DNA of 64,000 bases from Enoplolaimus lenunculus (GCA_030248215.1 JASANG010001436.1:1-64000); one strand, 5' to 3'. Numbered from the stretch's first letter, positions 22,953-35,235 are shown. The notes: generated by a model from the letters alone, not told the origin. A program made the numbers and translations.

Positions 22953-24007
22953 TGACCCCCGTATTTCGTCGAATGAGCCTGTTCCATCAATGTTTGCCTA
23001 AACAACTCTGGAACAGCAAGCCGAAATTCCATAACTTCCGCCTTCGACGGTCTCGTTTTCTTTCTCGCCTGATATAAAGTATCCTGGTACACAATGAACC
23101 GCGGTTCATTCTGCATCACGCATTGCTCGATGAATTTAATCATCCAGCCAAATTGTGGATCCTCCAACTGTGCCTCTCTCATTTGCTTTTTATCCCAGGG
23201 AGCTTCTATTTCAAAATACGTTTGTATCTCCTCCCGCTGAGCCGTTTGCCCAGTCGCGAGTTGCTCCCCTTCCTCCCCATTCTCTGAGGCTTCCTCTTCC
23301 AGGTTCGGATCCACTGTTTCCTTTCGTACAGTTTCGACCTGTCCTATTACCGGTACTTCCTGTTGCTCCTGCTGCTGTATCCCTTTTAATGCTTCCAGCA
23401 GTTTTTGTTCCCTGCGCTCGCTCATTTTCCGATTTTTCTTTTGCTTTGGGTCCTCTTCCGTCCCGTCCAATAATGGAGGACGCGACATTGCATCAGCATT
23501 GTTATGTTTCCTTCCCGGTTTGTATACCACAGTATACTTAAACTCCTGTAACTTCAACGCAAACCTCATCAACCGTGGTGAAAACGAATCCAGCGGTTTC
23601 ATTTTCCCCAGTATTTGCACCAATGGTGCATGATCCATCACCACCGTTGTCGAACTCCCAATTAGGTCAGTGCGAAACTTTTTGAATGCTACTACTACAG
23701 CCAAGCATTCCTTCTCCGTTATCGCATACCTCTGCTCTGTTTCCGAAAACTTCTTGCTTCCGTAATGGATCGGGTGTTCCTCCCCATCCTCTCCTACCTG
23801 TGACAGCACAAACCCAGCTCCTTCCTGACTCGCGTCCGTTTGCAACAAAAATGGTGTTGTATGATCCGGGTACGCCAGTACTGTGTCTGCTGTCAGCCTG
23901 CTCTTTAGTTGCTCGAACGGCATCTGACAATCTAAGTCCCATTGATTCGTGGTTGATTTACCCTTCTGCTTCCCCTGCACTAATTGTGTCAGCGGATAAG
24001 CAATCAC
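22953..24007 (-). pseudogene. Element 2 RNase H and integrase N-terminal part
   Basis: Contains the RNase H block (PFLLQTDASQEGAGFVLSQ, YGSKKFSETEQRYAITEKE, VVMDHAPLVQIL, YKPGRKHNNADAMSR) and then the start of integrase (LMEQAHSTKYGGH, identical in pattern to element 1). A Gln/Glu-rich linker separates the two. The RNase H landmarks are standard for Ty3/Gypsy. Confidence 0.8.
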
Positions 24008-24151
24008 TCCATAATCCTTTACAAACTGCCGTAATATTCGCTCAGCCCAAAAACCACCTAAATTCTGTCACCGTTTTTGGTACCCTACACTTCCGTACCT
24101 GATTCATCTTTTCCTCATCCGGTGGCACCCCTCCATTGAACACTACATGTC

Positions 24152-24736
24152 CTAGGAAGCGTACCTCTTTCTGTGCAAACGTGCACTTTTACCCTTTATT
24201 GTTAATCCGGCATCCCGTAATTTTTCAAATACCTTTTCCAGGTCCAGCATATGTTGATTGAAGGACCTCGAAAAAACTATCACATCATCGAGATAGCATA
24301 AGCATATCTCCATGAGCAACCCTGAGAACACCATTTGCATCATCCGCTCATCGATCCGTGGCAATGGGAAGCTATCCTTTTTCGTTATTTCATTTACTTG
24401 CCAATAATCCACGCAAAATCGCATGTTCCCGTCTTTCTTTTTAACAAGAACGACCGGAGATGTCCAAGGGCTTTTAGACGGTTGGATTACTTCTTCCCGC
24501 AACATCTTTTTCACACAATCTGTGATTATTTGTCGCCTCGAGTATGCTGCGCGTCTCGCTCGTTGTTGGATTGGTGTTCGCGTCAGCATCTCCATCCTGT
24601 GCATTACTACTCCCGTCGAGCCCAGAGGAGTATCCTCTCGGCCAAACACATCCTGATTCTGCTGTAGCAATGCCTGTAAAATCCTCAGCTGGTTCCCCTC
24701 ATAATACTTTTCATCCAGCTCTACTTCCTCTGGCAA
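24152..24736 (-). pseudogene. Element 2 reverse transcriptase part
   Basis: Recognised by VIQPSKSPWTSPVVLVKKKDG, FCVDYWQVNEITKKDSFPLP and the catalytic LCYLDDVIVFS block. Order and sequence fit Ty3/Gypsy reverse transcriptase. Confidence 0.8.
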
Positions 24737-24757
24737 TATGATCTGGTCATCCTTTGA

Positions 24758-25947
24758 TCACTCCACTTGACCCAATAGCCAGTTGACAAACTCGTCAGCC
24801 TCGCTCGAACCTTGTTCAACCTGGGAAGCTGTTACCTTTCCCACGTTGGGCAACACCTGTTCCAGCTGGGGTAACTGTTCCCCCTTGGTTACCTTAATGC
24901 TAGCCAACGCTTCTTCCTCCTTTACCACGACTGACACCATTTCTGCTTGGTCAGCGCTGGCCACCACTTCCCCTGATAGCAACTGCATCGTACTTCCTTC
25001 TATGTTTGATACTGGAAGGAAGATATGCCCCTCTGAATTTTTCACCAATGCTTTAGGAATCAGCAACGAGTCCGATAATATTTCCGACTCAAGTTGAGGC
25101 TCCACCAGCAACTCTGTTTCTTTTTCCAACTCCTCCGGTACCCTACAACATACCATCACTGTCATCTCCGGAGGTATCTGCACCGCAGCCGCCACTCGAC
25201 ACACGTTTAACACAGTAGGCGCTGCCATACCGCCTTCTTTTTCCACCGGTTGTGCCCAATCCAGAATTTTTACCGTTTTCGCTTCCCATGGCAACCAGTC
25301 CTTGCTTTTCGGATTCCGCTGCTGAAATGGTTCCATCTCTTTTGCCTGTACTTCCTTGATTACCTGCTCAATTGTTTCGCCCTGTGCTGAAGGTGATTCA
25401 CTCCCCTTCGGCACAGCCTCTATTTCACCTTGTGCTGAAGGTGATTCACTCCCCTTCGGCACAGCCCCTATGTCACTCTCACCCTGTGATATTCCTTCTA
25501 TTCTGGTTGTTTCGTATCCTTCGACCGCTATCTGTTGAGCCGTCCCATGTATCGGTACTGTTTCCACTCCTTTTCCCATTTCTTCTTTATTTTGCTCCGA
25601 GTGTTCTCTCCGAGCATAAAAAATATTTGCCGTTCCTCTGGTCTCACATTTTCGATCCATTCATGAGCCATGCTTCCGTTCTGTACCACCTGGCGCGCTC
25701 GCCATGATCGTACTATCCTCCGGTTTACCATGACCAACGACCGGTTATAGTCTAAGGTAATCCTAAAATCATTCAACATATCGTCTCCAAATATTAGCGC
25801 CGTCTGCATCTCTGGTGCGATATGAATATGAGCCATCTTTGTTCTGCCTCCCATCGTCACCAGGTATTTCAGACACCCTATTGTCTGCTGGACTATCTGG
25901 TTGTTATATGTCCTGCATGAAATCTTTATCGATTCATCCAGGTGCAA
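24758..25947 (-). pseudogene. Element 2 protease/linker part
   Basis: Two overlapping open stretches (25528-25947 and 24758-25660) between gag and reverse transcriptase. The first has the aspartic-protease-like pattern of beta strands (MAHIHIAPEMQTALIFGDDMLNDF). The second is Glu/Gln/Val-rich and contains an imperfect duplicated GAVPKGSESPSAQGE unit. It is a linker of unknown role. Confidence 0.6.
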
Positions 25948-25962
25948 ATCCGAAAAATATTT

Positions 25963-27585
25963 CTAATACGCCGATATGTGCATAAGAGACACATCCGCGC
26001 CCGAATCTAACATCCCGGTAATCTGATAACTCCTTATACTCATTTCAATATATTGCCCTGTTGCTTTTGTTGCAGCAGCGCCATCCACAAAATTTACACC
26101 AGGATTTCTCACCTCTCCTATTGACGGTGATGCGTCCTCGTGCATCTTCCTTATCCGTATATTCGGTGCCCCATCATCCTGAGTTGCGGCCGTCGGTGAT
26201 GCAATGCATGGCCCCAGCACCTCCTTTGATCTCTGCATTATGATCGGGCCTTGCACTTGGTTACTACTTGCCGAAGTTATTGGAGGCAAGGGTGCTTTCA
26301 GCCCCGGAACCGGCAACCGATTTGCTCTCCAGCAGTTATCCGTTGTATGGCCCGCCCGGTTACAATGTGTGCAATTCCCCGTATTATTCATTTGCCCTGA
26401 TTGTCCAGCATTATTTGCCAGATTCGCTTTTGTTGGACATTCCCGTGCTATATGGCCCTGTCCTTCGCAGAAGAAACACGACCACTTTTCTCGCAACTTC
26501 CTTACCCTTTCCGAGTCTTGCGGCTGTTTGTCCGACACGGGCTTTTGCCCCTGCCCACCCGCTTGCTCACTCGCTTGTTCCTGATTGTTAATCCGTTTTC
26601 GAGCCCCCATTTGTCTCCGGTTATTACCCGAGCTCGACGCCTGTTTCTGCTGGTTATTTCCCGTATTGCTCTGCTGCTCATCCTGTTTCCCATCCGCTTT
26701 ATCCCTTTTCTCATTTTCTCTCCAATTCAATGTCCCGTCCGCTTCTAGTTGCCTTTGCAACTTGAGGGCGCGACGTCTCAAATCCTCGAATGATTCCACA
26801 ATCCCGAGTTGCAACCTTTGTTTCAACTCCGGAAAAGCATTGTTCACGAACGTCTGACATAACAAGTCCCGACTCTCCTCGGTGTTCGCAAACTGCTTTT
26901 CCAAATATCTCACCCAATACGACTGTAACTCGTCAGCGTATTCGCTCACGTCGCCCTTTTGACGAATCCTTTGGAATGCCGCTGTCCTGTTCGACAAGTC
27001 TGTAGATTCCCCAAATCTCCCCTGGAATTCATGAACCAGTTGCCCGAATTCCTCTGAGCCGTATGGTCCATACCGCTCCTCTAATATATCCAGGTATTGA
27101 TCCGCTAACCCTTTTACATGAGTTCGAAAATGATTCAATTTCGATTCCATGTCCGAAATTTTTGCCGGTTGCATGACCCGCTCGAACTTCCGGCACCATA
27201 TCCCGAAGTCCGTTCTCCCTTCGAAGTTCTGCAGCGGCAGTTTTTGCGGCACTTTCACCACAATTTGTGGTGCATTTTGCCCCATGAACCCTGAGCTTTG
27301 CGCTTCCCCTGCCACTGGATTACCCGTAGTCTGTACCACTGGTGTTCCGGCATACCCCGTCACGCGTGGTGTCGGCATGACCGGCTCCTGCCAACTCGCA
27401 TTTCCTTGAGCCGCCACTACGGGTTGGGTCTGGTATGCCCGGTACATATCCCCCGTCGCCTGTTGCCCCAACACCGGTTGGTTCAATTGCCGTTGTCCCA
27501 TGTGAGCCAAATAGGGTAACGATCCTACCCTTACTGCTCCTTGGTTCACTTGTTGCTGGTCCATCGGACATGGATGGCTTTGCAT
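25963..27585 (-). CDS. Element 2 gag with two zinc knuckles and protease start
   Basis: Open for 540 codons. The middle part (about 120-290) is the retrotransposon gag-like helical domain (FEGRTDFGIWCRKFERVMQ ... GDVSEYADELQSYWVRYLEKQF). Two CCHC knuckles follow: CFFCEGQGHIARECP and CTHCNRAGHTTDNCW. Near the end is MLDSGADVSLMH, the aspartic protease active-site triad DSG. Gag binds and packages element RNA; the knuckles are the RNA-binding part. Confidence 0.85.
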   Translation of the reverse strand: MQSHPCPMDQQQVNQGAVRVGSLPYLAHMGQRQLNQPVLGQQATGDMYRAYQTQPVVAAQGNASWQEPVMPTPRVTGYAGTPVVQTTGNPVAGEAQSSGFMGQNAPQIVVKVPQKLPLQNFEGRTDFGIWCRKFERVMQPAKISDMESKLNHFRTHVKGLADQYLDILEERYGPYGSEEFGQLVHEFQGRFGESTDLSNRTAAFQRIRQKGDVSEYADELQSYWVRYLEKQFANTEESRDLLCQTFVNNAFPELKQRLQLGIVESFEDLRRRALKLQRQLEADGTLNWRENEKRDKADGKQDEQQSNTGNNQQKQASSSGNNRRQMGARKRINNQEQASEQAGGQGQKPVSDKQPQDSERVRKLREKWSCFFCEGQGHIARECPTKANLANNAGQSGQMNNTGNCTHCNRAGHTTDNCWRANRLPVPGLKAPLPPITSASSNQVQGPIIMQRSKEVLGPCIASPTAATQDDGAPNIRIRKMHEDASPSIGEVRNPGVNFVDGAAATKATGQYIEMSIRSYQITGMLDSGADVSLMHISAY

Positions 27586-27846
27586 TCCAACTCTTTGTGT
27601 TCGATCGACCCCCTGATACTTTGCATAACCGGTTGAAAACCCGTCTCGCCCTTGTTAGACATCCGGCTAGCCCTGCCCGTTCTATGACTCTGTCTAGATT
27701 CCGGCCGTTAGCTGATTTCACTTTCCATTTTACTCAGCCATTGTTTAAATTTTCCCCCCGTTTCGATTTTATTCCTTTTTTGAAAATCCGGGTCAACTCC
27801 CTTATTTGATCGTCCTCCTCCTCTGATTCCTGGATAGAGGTAGCCC

Positions 27847-29820
27847 TCAAGCGTGGCTGCGGCACCCCGGGCTCTCACCTCCATCCCCTTCCATTGCTGT
27901 ATCCTTTCCTAGCACAACTTCCCTTGTCTGGGTGGACCCCTGTGAATTCATCAACCCATGTGCCATGGACATGCGTTGCTCCACCGACAAATTTGCCAAA
28001 GGTCCATTCATTTCTAATTGGGGTTGTGGCCTAATCATGTTCACCATGCGTGACACCCCAGCCCCGCACCGTGCATCCGACCACCCCATCCCGTAACCAA
28101 CCATATCTCTTTCCATCCTGCCCGAGTCGGGTAACACGTACCTTGACTCCGGCCGATACATTTCTCCCGTAACCCGTTCTTGTACATTCCCATAACATTC
28201 CGCCGTCATTCTTGGATAGGACATGGCGGAACTCACGATTCCTCCATGCCCCATGTTTCCTTCTGCCATCCCCGAGAGCATATTGTTTCCATATCCGCTC
28301 TCCGGTAACTCAACTCCATCCGATCTGCCTTGCAGATCTACCGACGTCCTCAGACCTCGTGCCTCTATTAGGTTCCATGGGCCTAAGCCTTCTCCCGCAT
28401 CCGTTGCCTCTACTCCTGTCCGCATGCTATGTGTCACCTTGATGGGTTGACCACAGTTCTGCCGACGTCAGTAACAAACACTGACTCCATTGATTCCCTG
28501 TGCCGAGCCGTACTAGGCAAAGAAACCTCTTCGGCTTCTTTGCTCCTTTCCGCCTGTAGTTCCCGTGACATAGTTCGTGTCACTACGCCCGTCTCTCTGA
28601 CCGGCATCCTTGTTGTAGCCTCTTGCCCATCCGCCGTAGTAGGCGTTCTATAAAGTGGCATATTCAGTTAAATCCTTGTTTCTTTGTATAACTCCGTTAA
28701 GTTGCAAATTGTTAAGTCTCTCCGAAATCGCTTAAGTCGATTTCCAAAAGTATTTCCCACATCAGTGTTATTCTCTAAAATTTCTCCAATTTTTACCCCA
28801 AATTTCCAAAAGTATTTGCCACACCAGTGTTGGAATTCGCTATCTACAACACGTGGTTCCAAAAATCCGATGTTTTTGGCCCAAAACTTTTCTCCTGGTT
28901 CGTTTTTGCTCGCAAAAAGATATGCCCGGTGTTCACGGATGCTATAGGTCCACCATATATCGCTCTCACCCGGTTCGAAAAGTTTTTCGCAAGGCTCGAA
29001 AAGTTTTTCGCAAAAATTTTCATTCAAATCAGTCCCTTTTTGTCGAGCCTGGATTTGTCCAAATTTTCGCTAACTTTTCCGATTTCTTGCGGCTTAGCCC
29101 CAAGTATCCGAAAGTTTAGCGGCTCTTTCAATCCCTTGATACTCTACGACCGTTTTTGCTAGGCGCTATACAGCGTGAAGCCCAAAAATCCGTTTTGCTT
29201 TCCCAAAAATTCCTGTTGCCGATTTTTTCTAGTGAGCTATTCGCCAAGAGTGGCCGGTTGAGTACCCTGAATCGGTCTAAGTTTTGATTTCCCAGAAAGT
29301 TTTGATTGCCAGTTACTCAATGGAGTCCCAGGCACTTGATACAATCCTTTTTAGCCCGAGTCAACACTTTCAGCCTTTTATTTCTCCCGATTTCTCGTAA
29401 AAAATTCCGTACCACAACCGTTTTCACCAATTTTCACCCTGTACTTTTGATACAGCGCGCCTCTGGTTCTCAATTTTGACAGGGATACTTACGAACGTTA
29501 GAGTTCCTAAGTTTATCGCTGTCACCCGTTTCTGTTCCTTTTTCCGCCGGTTTTCGCGCCTAAAGCCTTGAAAGTTATCAGTCTCCTACACCTAAAGGTA
29601 GCTAACTGAGTAATCCTAACTGCATCGTCAGATCAGTCAAAAATCCGTTTTTCTACCCGGTTATCCGTTATTCTCACAATCGTTTACCGATTCTGAGTCC
29701 TTTATAATCTCCTGATCACTTTTCAACTCCTTTTTCCCCGATATTTTCCGTTTTTTCCAAAAATTTTTCTTTTTCCCGACCACACTTACCAAACCAGCAT
29801 TGAAACCATCGTGGTCACCA
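27847..29820 (-). other. Element 2 leader and gag-upstream region
   Basis: Between the 5' LTR and gag. It contains one Met/Gly-rich open stretch (27847-28437) that may be an extra gag segment; 28440-29800 shows no gene and is pyrimidine-rich on the plus strand. Directly at the LTR edge the element strand reads TGGTGACCACGATGG; TGG right after a terminal CA is where a tRNA primer-binding site is expected. The tRNA is not identified. Confidence 0.55.
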
Positions 29821-31120
29821 TGTAAATAGTTCGTGATTTCGGCTACGGATTGAAACCACCAACTCCGCGTTCAGGTCCGTTTCCAATGACGCTTATTTCG
29901 GTCTAGTTCAATAAATGCAGTCGTTTTCCCTTTTATTCCCCCAGCACCGTGATAAAGCTATATACCGGTAAAGCACAGATATGACTAGACAGGTAAACAA
30001 ACGATATGCTTACGCTGCCGATCTTAAGTTCTCCGAAAGTGCCGAAAGTTCCTTTGTTCCAGGTACTTTCCGCATGTCAACTACGATACCTTAATCCTGT
30101 TGTTCCACTAAGTCACAAGCTCACACTATACAAAACCAATTGCAAAGGTGACGTGACAAAATCCCAATTACTCCGTAATTTCCAATAACCGTACAAACCC
30201 CAGAAATCCCAAAGTAAAACCGTCGAAACTAGCCCCGCTAGAGTCGACAACCCCAGAATAACTCCAAATAACCCCAAGAAATCATTAACACATACCCCAA
30301 GTAAACCCCAATTTCCCCTGGTACTGCCCGAAGGCTATGCGCTATGCGCTTTCCATAACGAATCCCTGTTTATGCCGGTTTCTCTGTGCTCACATTGAGC
30401 TACCGTGACTCTGATTCCGTTAAACACCTGCTTCTGCCTAAGTCACCCGAAACACTATGCAATTTAACCCTCAAGACTAATATGCTATATTCCGCCGAAA
30501 ACCGCTAAGTCCAAATACGCAGAAAAATAACGCAACATGTTGCCACTGGAAAAATACAATAATGATTATGGAGGCTGGCTACCCCAGCCCCCATTTGGAG
30601 TTATTTTGCATAATTTGTGTGTCCCGGGTGTCTCGGGCACCTTAGGGACACATATTTTCACCATTACAATAACCTAATAACAACAACATATAACCCCCCA
30701 TTTCCCCCTAGCTAAGTGCTTTGGCACTTTAAGCCAGCAACAAAATATATTAAGTGGCCACGTAGGGCCCCTGAGTACAATTACCTTGCGGACGCAGCCG
30801 CCATGCATCGATTTATAAATTTCCTACGCCGTTTAGCAACGCCTAAGCCTAACTTAAGTACTAAGACAGACTAGGCGGAGCCGGGGACTCCCTTAACGTG
30901 TGGATTTAGGTTTGGTTTTAGTTTTGTTTTAGTTTTTAGGTTGAAATATATTTAAGTGTGGCACAGCCACCTACAACCACCCTTCGGCACAGATGCCGAC
31001 CCCTGTATCGAACAAATTTTATGGCCCTATTTTACTGCCTTTTTTGCCGTCGCTAAAAAGTGTAAACAACAAACATATAAAACAACAATAATAACAACAA
31101 CAATAACAAAAACAATAACA
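29821..31120 (-). repeat. Element 2 5' LTR
   Basis: Matches 13450-14754. Its outer-edge sequence TGTAAATAG corresponds to TGTGAATAG at 13450. The inner/outer assignment follows from gag lying to its left on the minus strand. The inner limit near ...AACAATAACA (31111-31120) is tentative. Confidence 0.7.
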
Positions 31121-32205
31121 ATTTTTATTTTCTTTTTATTTTTTAGCATAGCCACAAAACGTCGACCCACGACTACCCGTCATTGCGTCCGTACCCGTAA
31201 CCATCCATCGTCCATCAGCGTACCAACCCTTGACCAGGACCCTGCCCCTAATAAAATCCACCGTATCCAAGCGTACTAGTAATCCAGCACACCAGAACGT
31301 CCATAATTAACCCGTTTCTTCTCCAACCAAGCGTCCCTGACCCTGAACCATTATCATCCACCCTCAATAAAGTCCTTTAAAAATGCCGGCTGTGCATCGT
31401 CGGCGCCTGTCCATAGTAAGCGTCCACTTCTTCCTGCGTCACGAATTGTCTTTGCGATTGTTTCGTCGATTGCTGTTGTTGCCGTCGATCCGCACACGGC
31501 CCCTGTTGCTGTACTAGCATACACGGCTGCGAATCGTACAGCGGATTCGCCTGTCTGGGTCCAATTCTGCTTGATACTGATCCCGATGCCGGACGCACAT
31601 AGCCCCGACCTCTGCCCCTTTCCGCGGCGCGTCGTTGCGAGGCTGCCCTGTGCGTCTTTGGATTAAACCTTCACTTCCACTCACCTGCCGCGTTTCGCAC
31701 CCGTATATACCCCGGTGCCGGCGGCTGCTCGTCTCTCCCTGGATCCCGCGACACCACAGGTGGCGCCGGTGTTGGAGCTGGTGGTGGTTCCGGTGGTGGT
31801 ACCGCCAACCGCTGCAACTGCTCCCAAAATTCCTCTCGCGACTTTCCTTCCTGATCCTGTATTCTCGGAAATCGCCGGGGAGACATTAATTTTTCCCCGC
31901 GCCCACACTCGACTGTGGTGTCTCCGTGCCTGATTCCCAAGCCGTCGCTTTACCTTTCACTTTTCCTTTCCGTTTCCCGGTTACTTCCTTCCATTCTTTT
32001 CACCCCTTTTTCGGCGTCACTTCCTGAATATCGTCATCCGGTATCGACTCAATCTCTTCCTCACTAATATGATCCGTAACCAACTGGCTCTCCGCTACCT
32101 CTCGCGCCGGCTGAGTCACTTCCCGCGCCCCTTCCGTTTCTATTTCCATACGCGCCACTCTTACCACAGGCTCCCTACTTGTTCCGGGTTGTGCCTGCCG
32201 TGCTT
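31121..32205 (-). mobile_element. Partial copy of the element-2 3' end
   Basis: Nearly identical to 14755-15840, the last coding part of element 2 plus the region before its LTR. It joins the 5' LTR of element 2 directly, the arrangement expected for tandem elements that share an LTR after recombination. It stops sharply at 32205. Confidence 0.8.
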
Positions 32206-32992
32206 GACGCTTATTTCGGTCTAGTTCAATAAATGCAGTCGTTTTCCCTTTTATTCCCCCAGCACCGTGATAAAGCTATATACCGGTAAAGCACAGATAT
32301 GACTAGACAGGTAAACAAACGATATGCTTACGCTGCCGATCTTAAGTTCTCCGAAAGTGCCGAAAGTTCCTTTGTTCCAGGTACTTTCCGCATGTCAACT
32401 ACGATACCTTAATCCTGTTGTTCCACTAAGTCACAAGCTCACACTATACAAAACCAATTGCAAAGGTGACGTGACAAAATCCCAATTACTCCGTAATTTC
32501 CAATAACCGTACAAACCCCAGAAATCCCAAAGTGAAACCGTCGAAACTAGCCCCGCTAGAGTCGACAACCCCAGAATAACTCCAAATAACCCCAAGAAAT
32601 CATTAACACATACCCCAAGTAAACCCCAATTTCCCCTGGTACTGCCCGAAGGCTATGCGCTATGCGCTTTCCATAACGAATCCCTGTTTATGCCGGTTTT
32701 TCTGTGCTCACATTGAGCTACCGTGACTCTGATTCCGTTAAACACCTGCTTCTGCCTAAGTCACCCGAAACACTATGCAATTTAACCCTCAAGACTAATA
32801 TGCTATATTCCGCCGAAAACCGCTAAGTCCAAATACGCAGAAAAATAACGCAACATGTTGCCACTGGAAAAATACAATAATGATTATGGAGGCTGGCTAC
32901 CCCAGCCCCCATTTGGAGTTATTTTGCATAATTTGTGTGTCCCGGGTGTCTCGGGCACCTTAGGGACACATAGTGTGGCACAGCCACCTACA
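32206..32992 (-). mobile_element. Partial, rearranged element-2 LTR
   Basis: Matches the LTR from about 13516 to 14286 and then a short piece equal to 14590-14610 (GTGTGGCACAGCCACCTACA). It abuts the previous partial copy, so it is a third LTR remnant at this locus. Confidence 0.8.
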
Positions 32993-33037
32993 GGGACGTA
33001 TGACAAGCCAAATCGGCATTATGTACCGATATATTAA

Positions 33038-33300
33038 CCCCTTCTCACATTGAGTGGTTTGTAGGCAACTCAGTGCAGTGTATATACGTTAAATAGTATA
33101 TATAGCACCGTGTTTAACAATTACAACACGTATACATAGTACTAAATCACTACAAGACGTGAGAGCCCCCTCGGGCACGAGCGTCAAGCTGCAATAGCTG
33201 AGTGGTGATGGTATACGCCTCCCACTCCAGTCACCGGAGTTCGAATCCTAGCTTAAAAGTAGGTCTCAGGGGAAATAGAAAATATTCATGTGAGAAAGGG
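33038..33300 (+). mobile_element. piggyBac-like MITE with tRNA-like module, copy 1
   Basis: 263 bases, flanked by TTAA on both sides (33034-33037, 33301-33304), with inverted ends CCCCTTCTCACAT and ATGTGAGAAAGGG. TTAA targets and CCC-starting ends are piggyBac features. The middle carries a tRNA-like stretch at about 33188-33253: an A box (TAGCTGAGTGGTGATGG, 33195-33211) and a B box (GAGTTCGAATCC, 33238-33249). No transposase. This can be read as a MITE that captured a tRNA-derived promoter or as a SINE-like unit. Confidence 0.8.
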
Positions 33301-33306
33301 TTAAGA

Positions 33307-33744
33307 CAGAAGCGGCTACTGAAAATGTGGACAAATATTTTTTAGCAATGTAACAGACAAAACATATTGCTTAGTTAAGCCTTCTCAGCGTTAAAATGCA
33401 GGTCTAAAACATATAGCTTAGGCGAAACCAAAGCAAAAAATTTGTCTAAAATTTAAGCCTAGTCTATTTCTGTCTAGTGAGAAGGCGGGCACTAACGTAT
33501 CTAACCGGGGTCGGGCGGTCAGAAATTTTTTTGTAATAAAATGGTAAGGTCCCCACCTTTTACAACTTACCCCCCAGAAAGGTTTTAAAAGTTATATGGT
33601 CCGTATATTACAATTCTCCCCCTCAGAAAGTTATTTGGTGAAAAACTGCGTTTCAAAACATTCACGAGCCTGTTCGCCGTCAGAAATTTCTCGACCCGCC
33701 GCTGAAAGCGGGCCACAAACAAAAGTATACGGGCTGATGTTTGT
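33307..33744. other. No gene seen
   Basis: AT-rich sequence with a few GCCTAA/TTAAGCC words and a pyrimidine-rich segment near 33550-33620. Nothing else recognised. Confidence 0.5.
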
Positions 33745-33954
33745 GCACTGCAAAGATGGTGAGTCAAATTGACTTTCTCTGCAATAGGCTCTATGGGTCT
33801 ACACAAACTGAGTCAAATTCGACTCCGTCAGAGTCAAACATGTGACTGATTTAGTCGAATTTGACTCTAAAGGAATCAAATTTGACTCAGTTTATATAGT
33901 CTCGTAGAGCCTATTTCGGAGAGAGTCAATTTGACTCACTATTTTTTGCAATGT
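33745..33954. mobile_element. GAGTCA hairpin MITE, copy 1
   Basis: A long imperfect palindrome: the left side TGGTGAGTCAAATTGACT and GGCTCTATGGG, the right side its complement ending TTTTTTGCA. The inside is a series of GAGTCAAATT(C)GACTC units. Other copies: 44811-45020, 57286-57449, 60179-60399. The whole can fold into one hairpin. Confidence 0.8.
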
Positions 33955-34757
33955 AAGTGTCAGTAGGTATATTTCCATGTGGTTCTTTCTTCTTGTATAA
34001 CGCAAAACGACTCATGTATATACAGTCCGAGGGATGGGCGGCATTCGATAGAATCATAGACAAACCAAATCAACTCACAATTTCAGGTGGCCAACACAAG
34101 TATTTATTAGTCAGTTGCAATCTTCTAACCGAACAACGAGCACCGTTGAAGCCGTTGCTATATAAAACACTATTCTTAGATTTGTATGTTTGCCGGAACC
34201 GGATCCGGAGATGTAACCTACGTGAGGCGAAGGCAGTTAAAATGGTGTTTAATCCGACTAATTTTCGCAAATATTTGTAAAAGGTGGCTAATAAAGGTTT
34301 TTGTTTTATGCTTATTTTGTACAAAATCTCAGCATTTTTTCGTAAATTTACTAAAAGTTAAAACAAAAAACACGAAATAAAATTAATTTTGACATATTCC
34401 ACAAAATTTCACTGCTGAAATTGCCGAACCCTTCGACATAAATTCTGCCGGAACCGGAGTCAAAGCTGTTGGTTGATTTTCTACTGGAGACGCAGCACGA
34501 GGCATACCTCCGGCTGTACCCTGTCCGTCAGGATTAATGATGGGCATCGGATATTTGATATCCGGATATCCGAAATGAAATTTTCTATTTCGCATATCCG
34601 AAACTCGATTTTGTGTTTTTTTTACTTTCCGAACCTCAATTTTCGTTTCTTAAGCACTTATTTTAACTTGCTGCTCTAAAGGAAGTACCCTGACACTCAA
34701 GCAAATTGATATGAGCATAAAAGATACAATTCTAAAAATCGGTATTTATTGTGCCAG
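33955..34757. other. No gene seen
   Basis: AT-rich stretch with short open frames that lack ATG starts or splice support. GATATCCGGATATC-like words near 34555-34570 form a small palindrome. Confidence 0.45.
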
Positions 34758-34759
34758 TA

Positions 34760-34880
34760 CTGTAGTGACCCGAATAAGACGGGGTACCCATTTTGAGTGC
34801 CAATCAATAGGAGTCCTTATACGTAATAAGAGTCCGTAAGCGCATAGAGTTCCTAAACCCTAATTAGAGGCCATATTTGA
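34760..34880. mobile_element. CTGTAG-family MITE, partial copy
   Basis: Starts after TA with CTGTAGTGACCCGAATAAGA and continues with the family's ...GAGTGCCAATCAATAGGAGTCC block, then loses similarity near 34880. Only one end is present. Confidence 0.65.
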
Positions 34881-35063
34881 ACAAAATCACATATAAACGA
34901 AGCGAAAATGAAGCTATACGTATGGGTATACTTACCCGTTTGGCAACAGTTTCAAAACGTTTCTTGGTTCATAGGGATTGGTGGTCAAGAGGAGACATAC
35001 ACAACTTCTGTCTACGCATCGGACGCACCGAGGTTTATCGTAAAATTTATACCAGTGATGACC

Positions 35064-35235
35064 CATGTTACTTTTAGGGCTGTGCCTGTTTCTTGTGGGT
35101 CTGTAGAAGAGTAGACTTACATTCTAGAGACTTACATTTTAGACTACACTTTTTTTGCTTAGGCTTTATAGGCTTAGGCTTAGGAATACGCTTTTGTAAC
35201 GCTTAGGGTTTAAGGCTTAGGCTTGGGAATACGTT
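35064..35235. mobile_element. TTAGGC-cored MITE
   Basis: Begins near CCCATGTTACTTTTAGGGC, has several GCTTAGGCTTAGG words in the middle and a GAATACG(T/C)TT motif twice. Same subfamily as 22042-22205 and 51480-51671, in inverse orientation. Confidence 0.65.

Larger units (their letters stand above)
13450..31120 (-). mobile_element. Element 2: Ty3/Gypsy-like LTR retrotransposon with exonuclease ORF
   Basis: Minus-strand retroelement fossil of about 17.7 kb including a nested MITE. Reading right to left: LTR 29821-31120, leader, gag, protease, reverse transcriptase, RNase H, integrase with PHD finger, exonuclease ORF, several accessory ORFs, LTR 13450-14754. By eye the two LTRs differ at only about ten places over 1.3 kb, so the insertion is young by substitution clock. 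It is broken, with several breaks in pol and in the accessory region besides the MITE insertion. Very large for the group because of about 5 kb of coding-like sequence after integrase. Beyond the right LTR lies another copy of the element's 3' end, suggesting a tandem pair sharing an LTR. Confidence 0.85.

Noticed and set aside
33188-33253. Possible functional tRNA gene
   Set aside because: A and B boxes are good, but the arms do not pair well enough and the segment recurs inside a TTAA-flanked repeat.
33957-34280. 107-codon plus-strand frame
   Set aside because: It begins with GTG inside a hairpin MITE edge and has no splice or family support.
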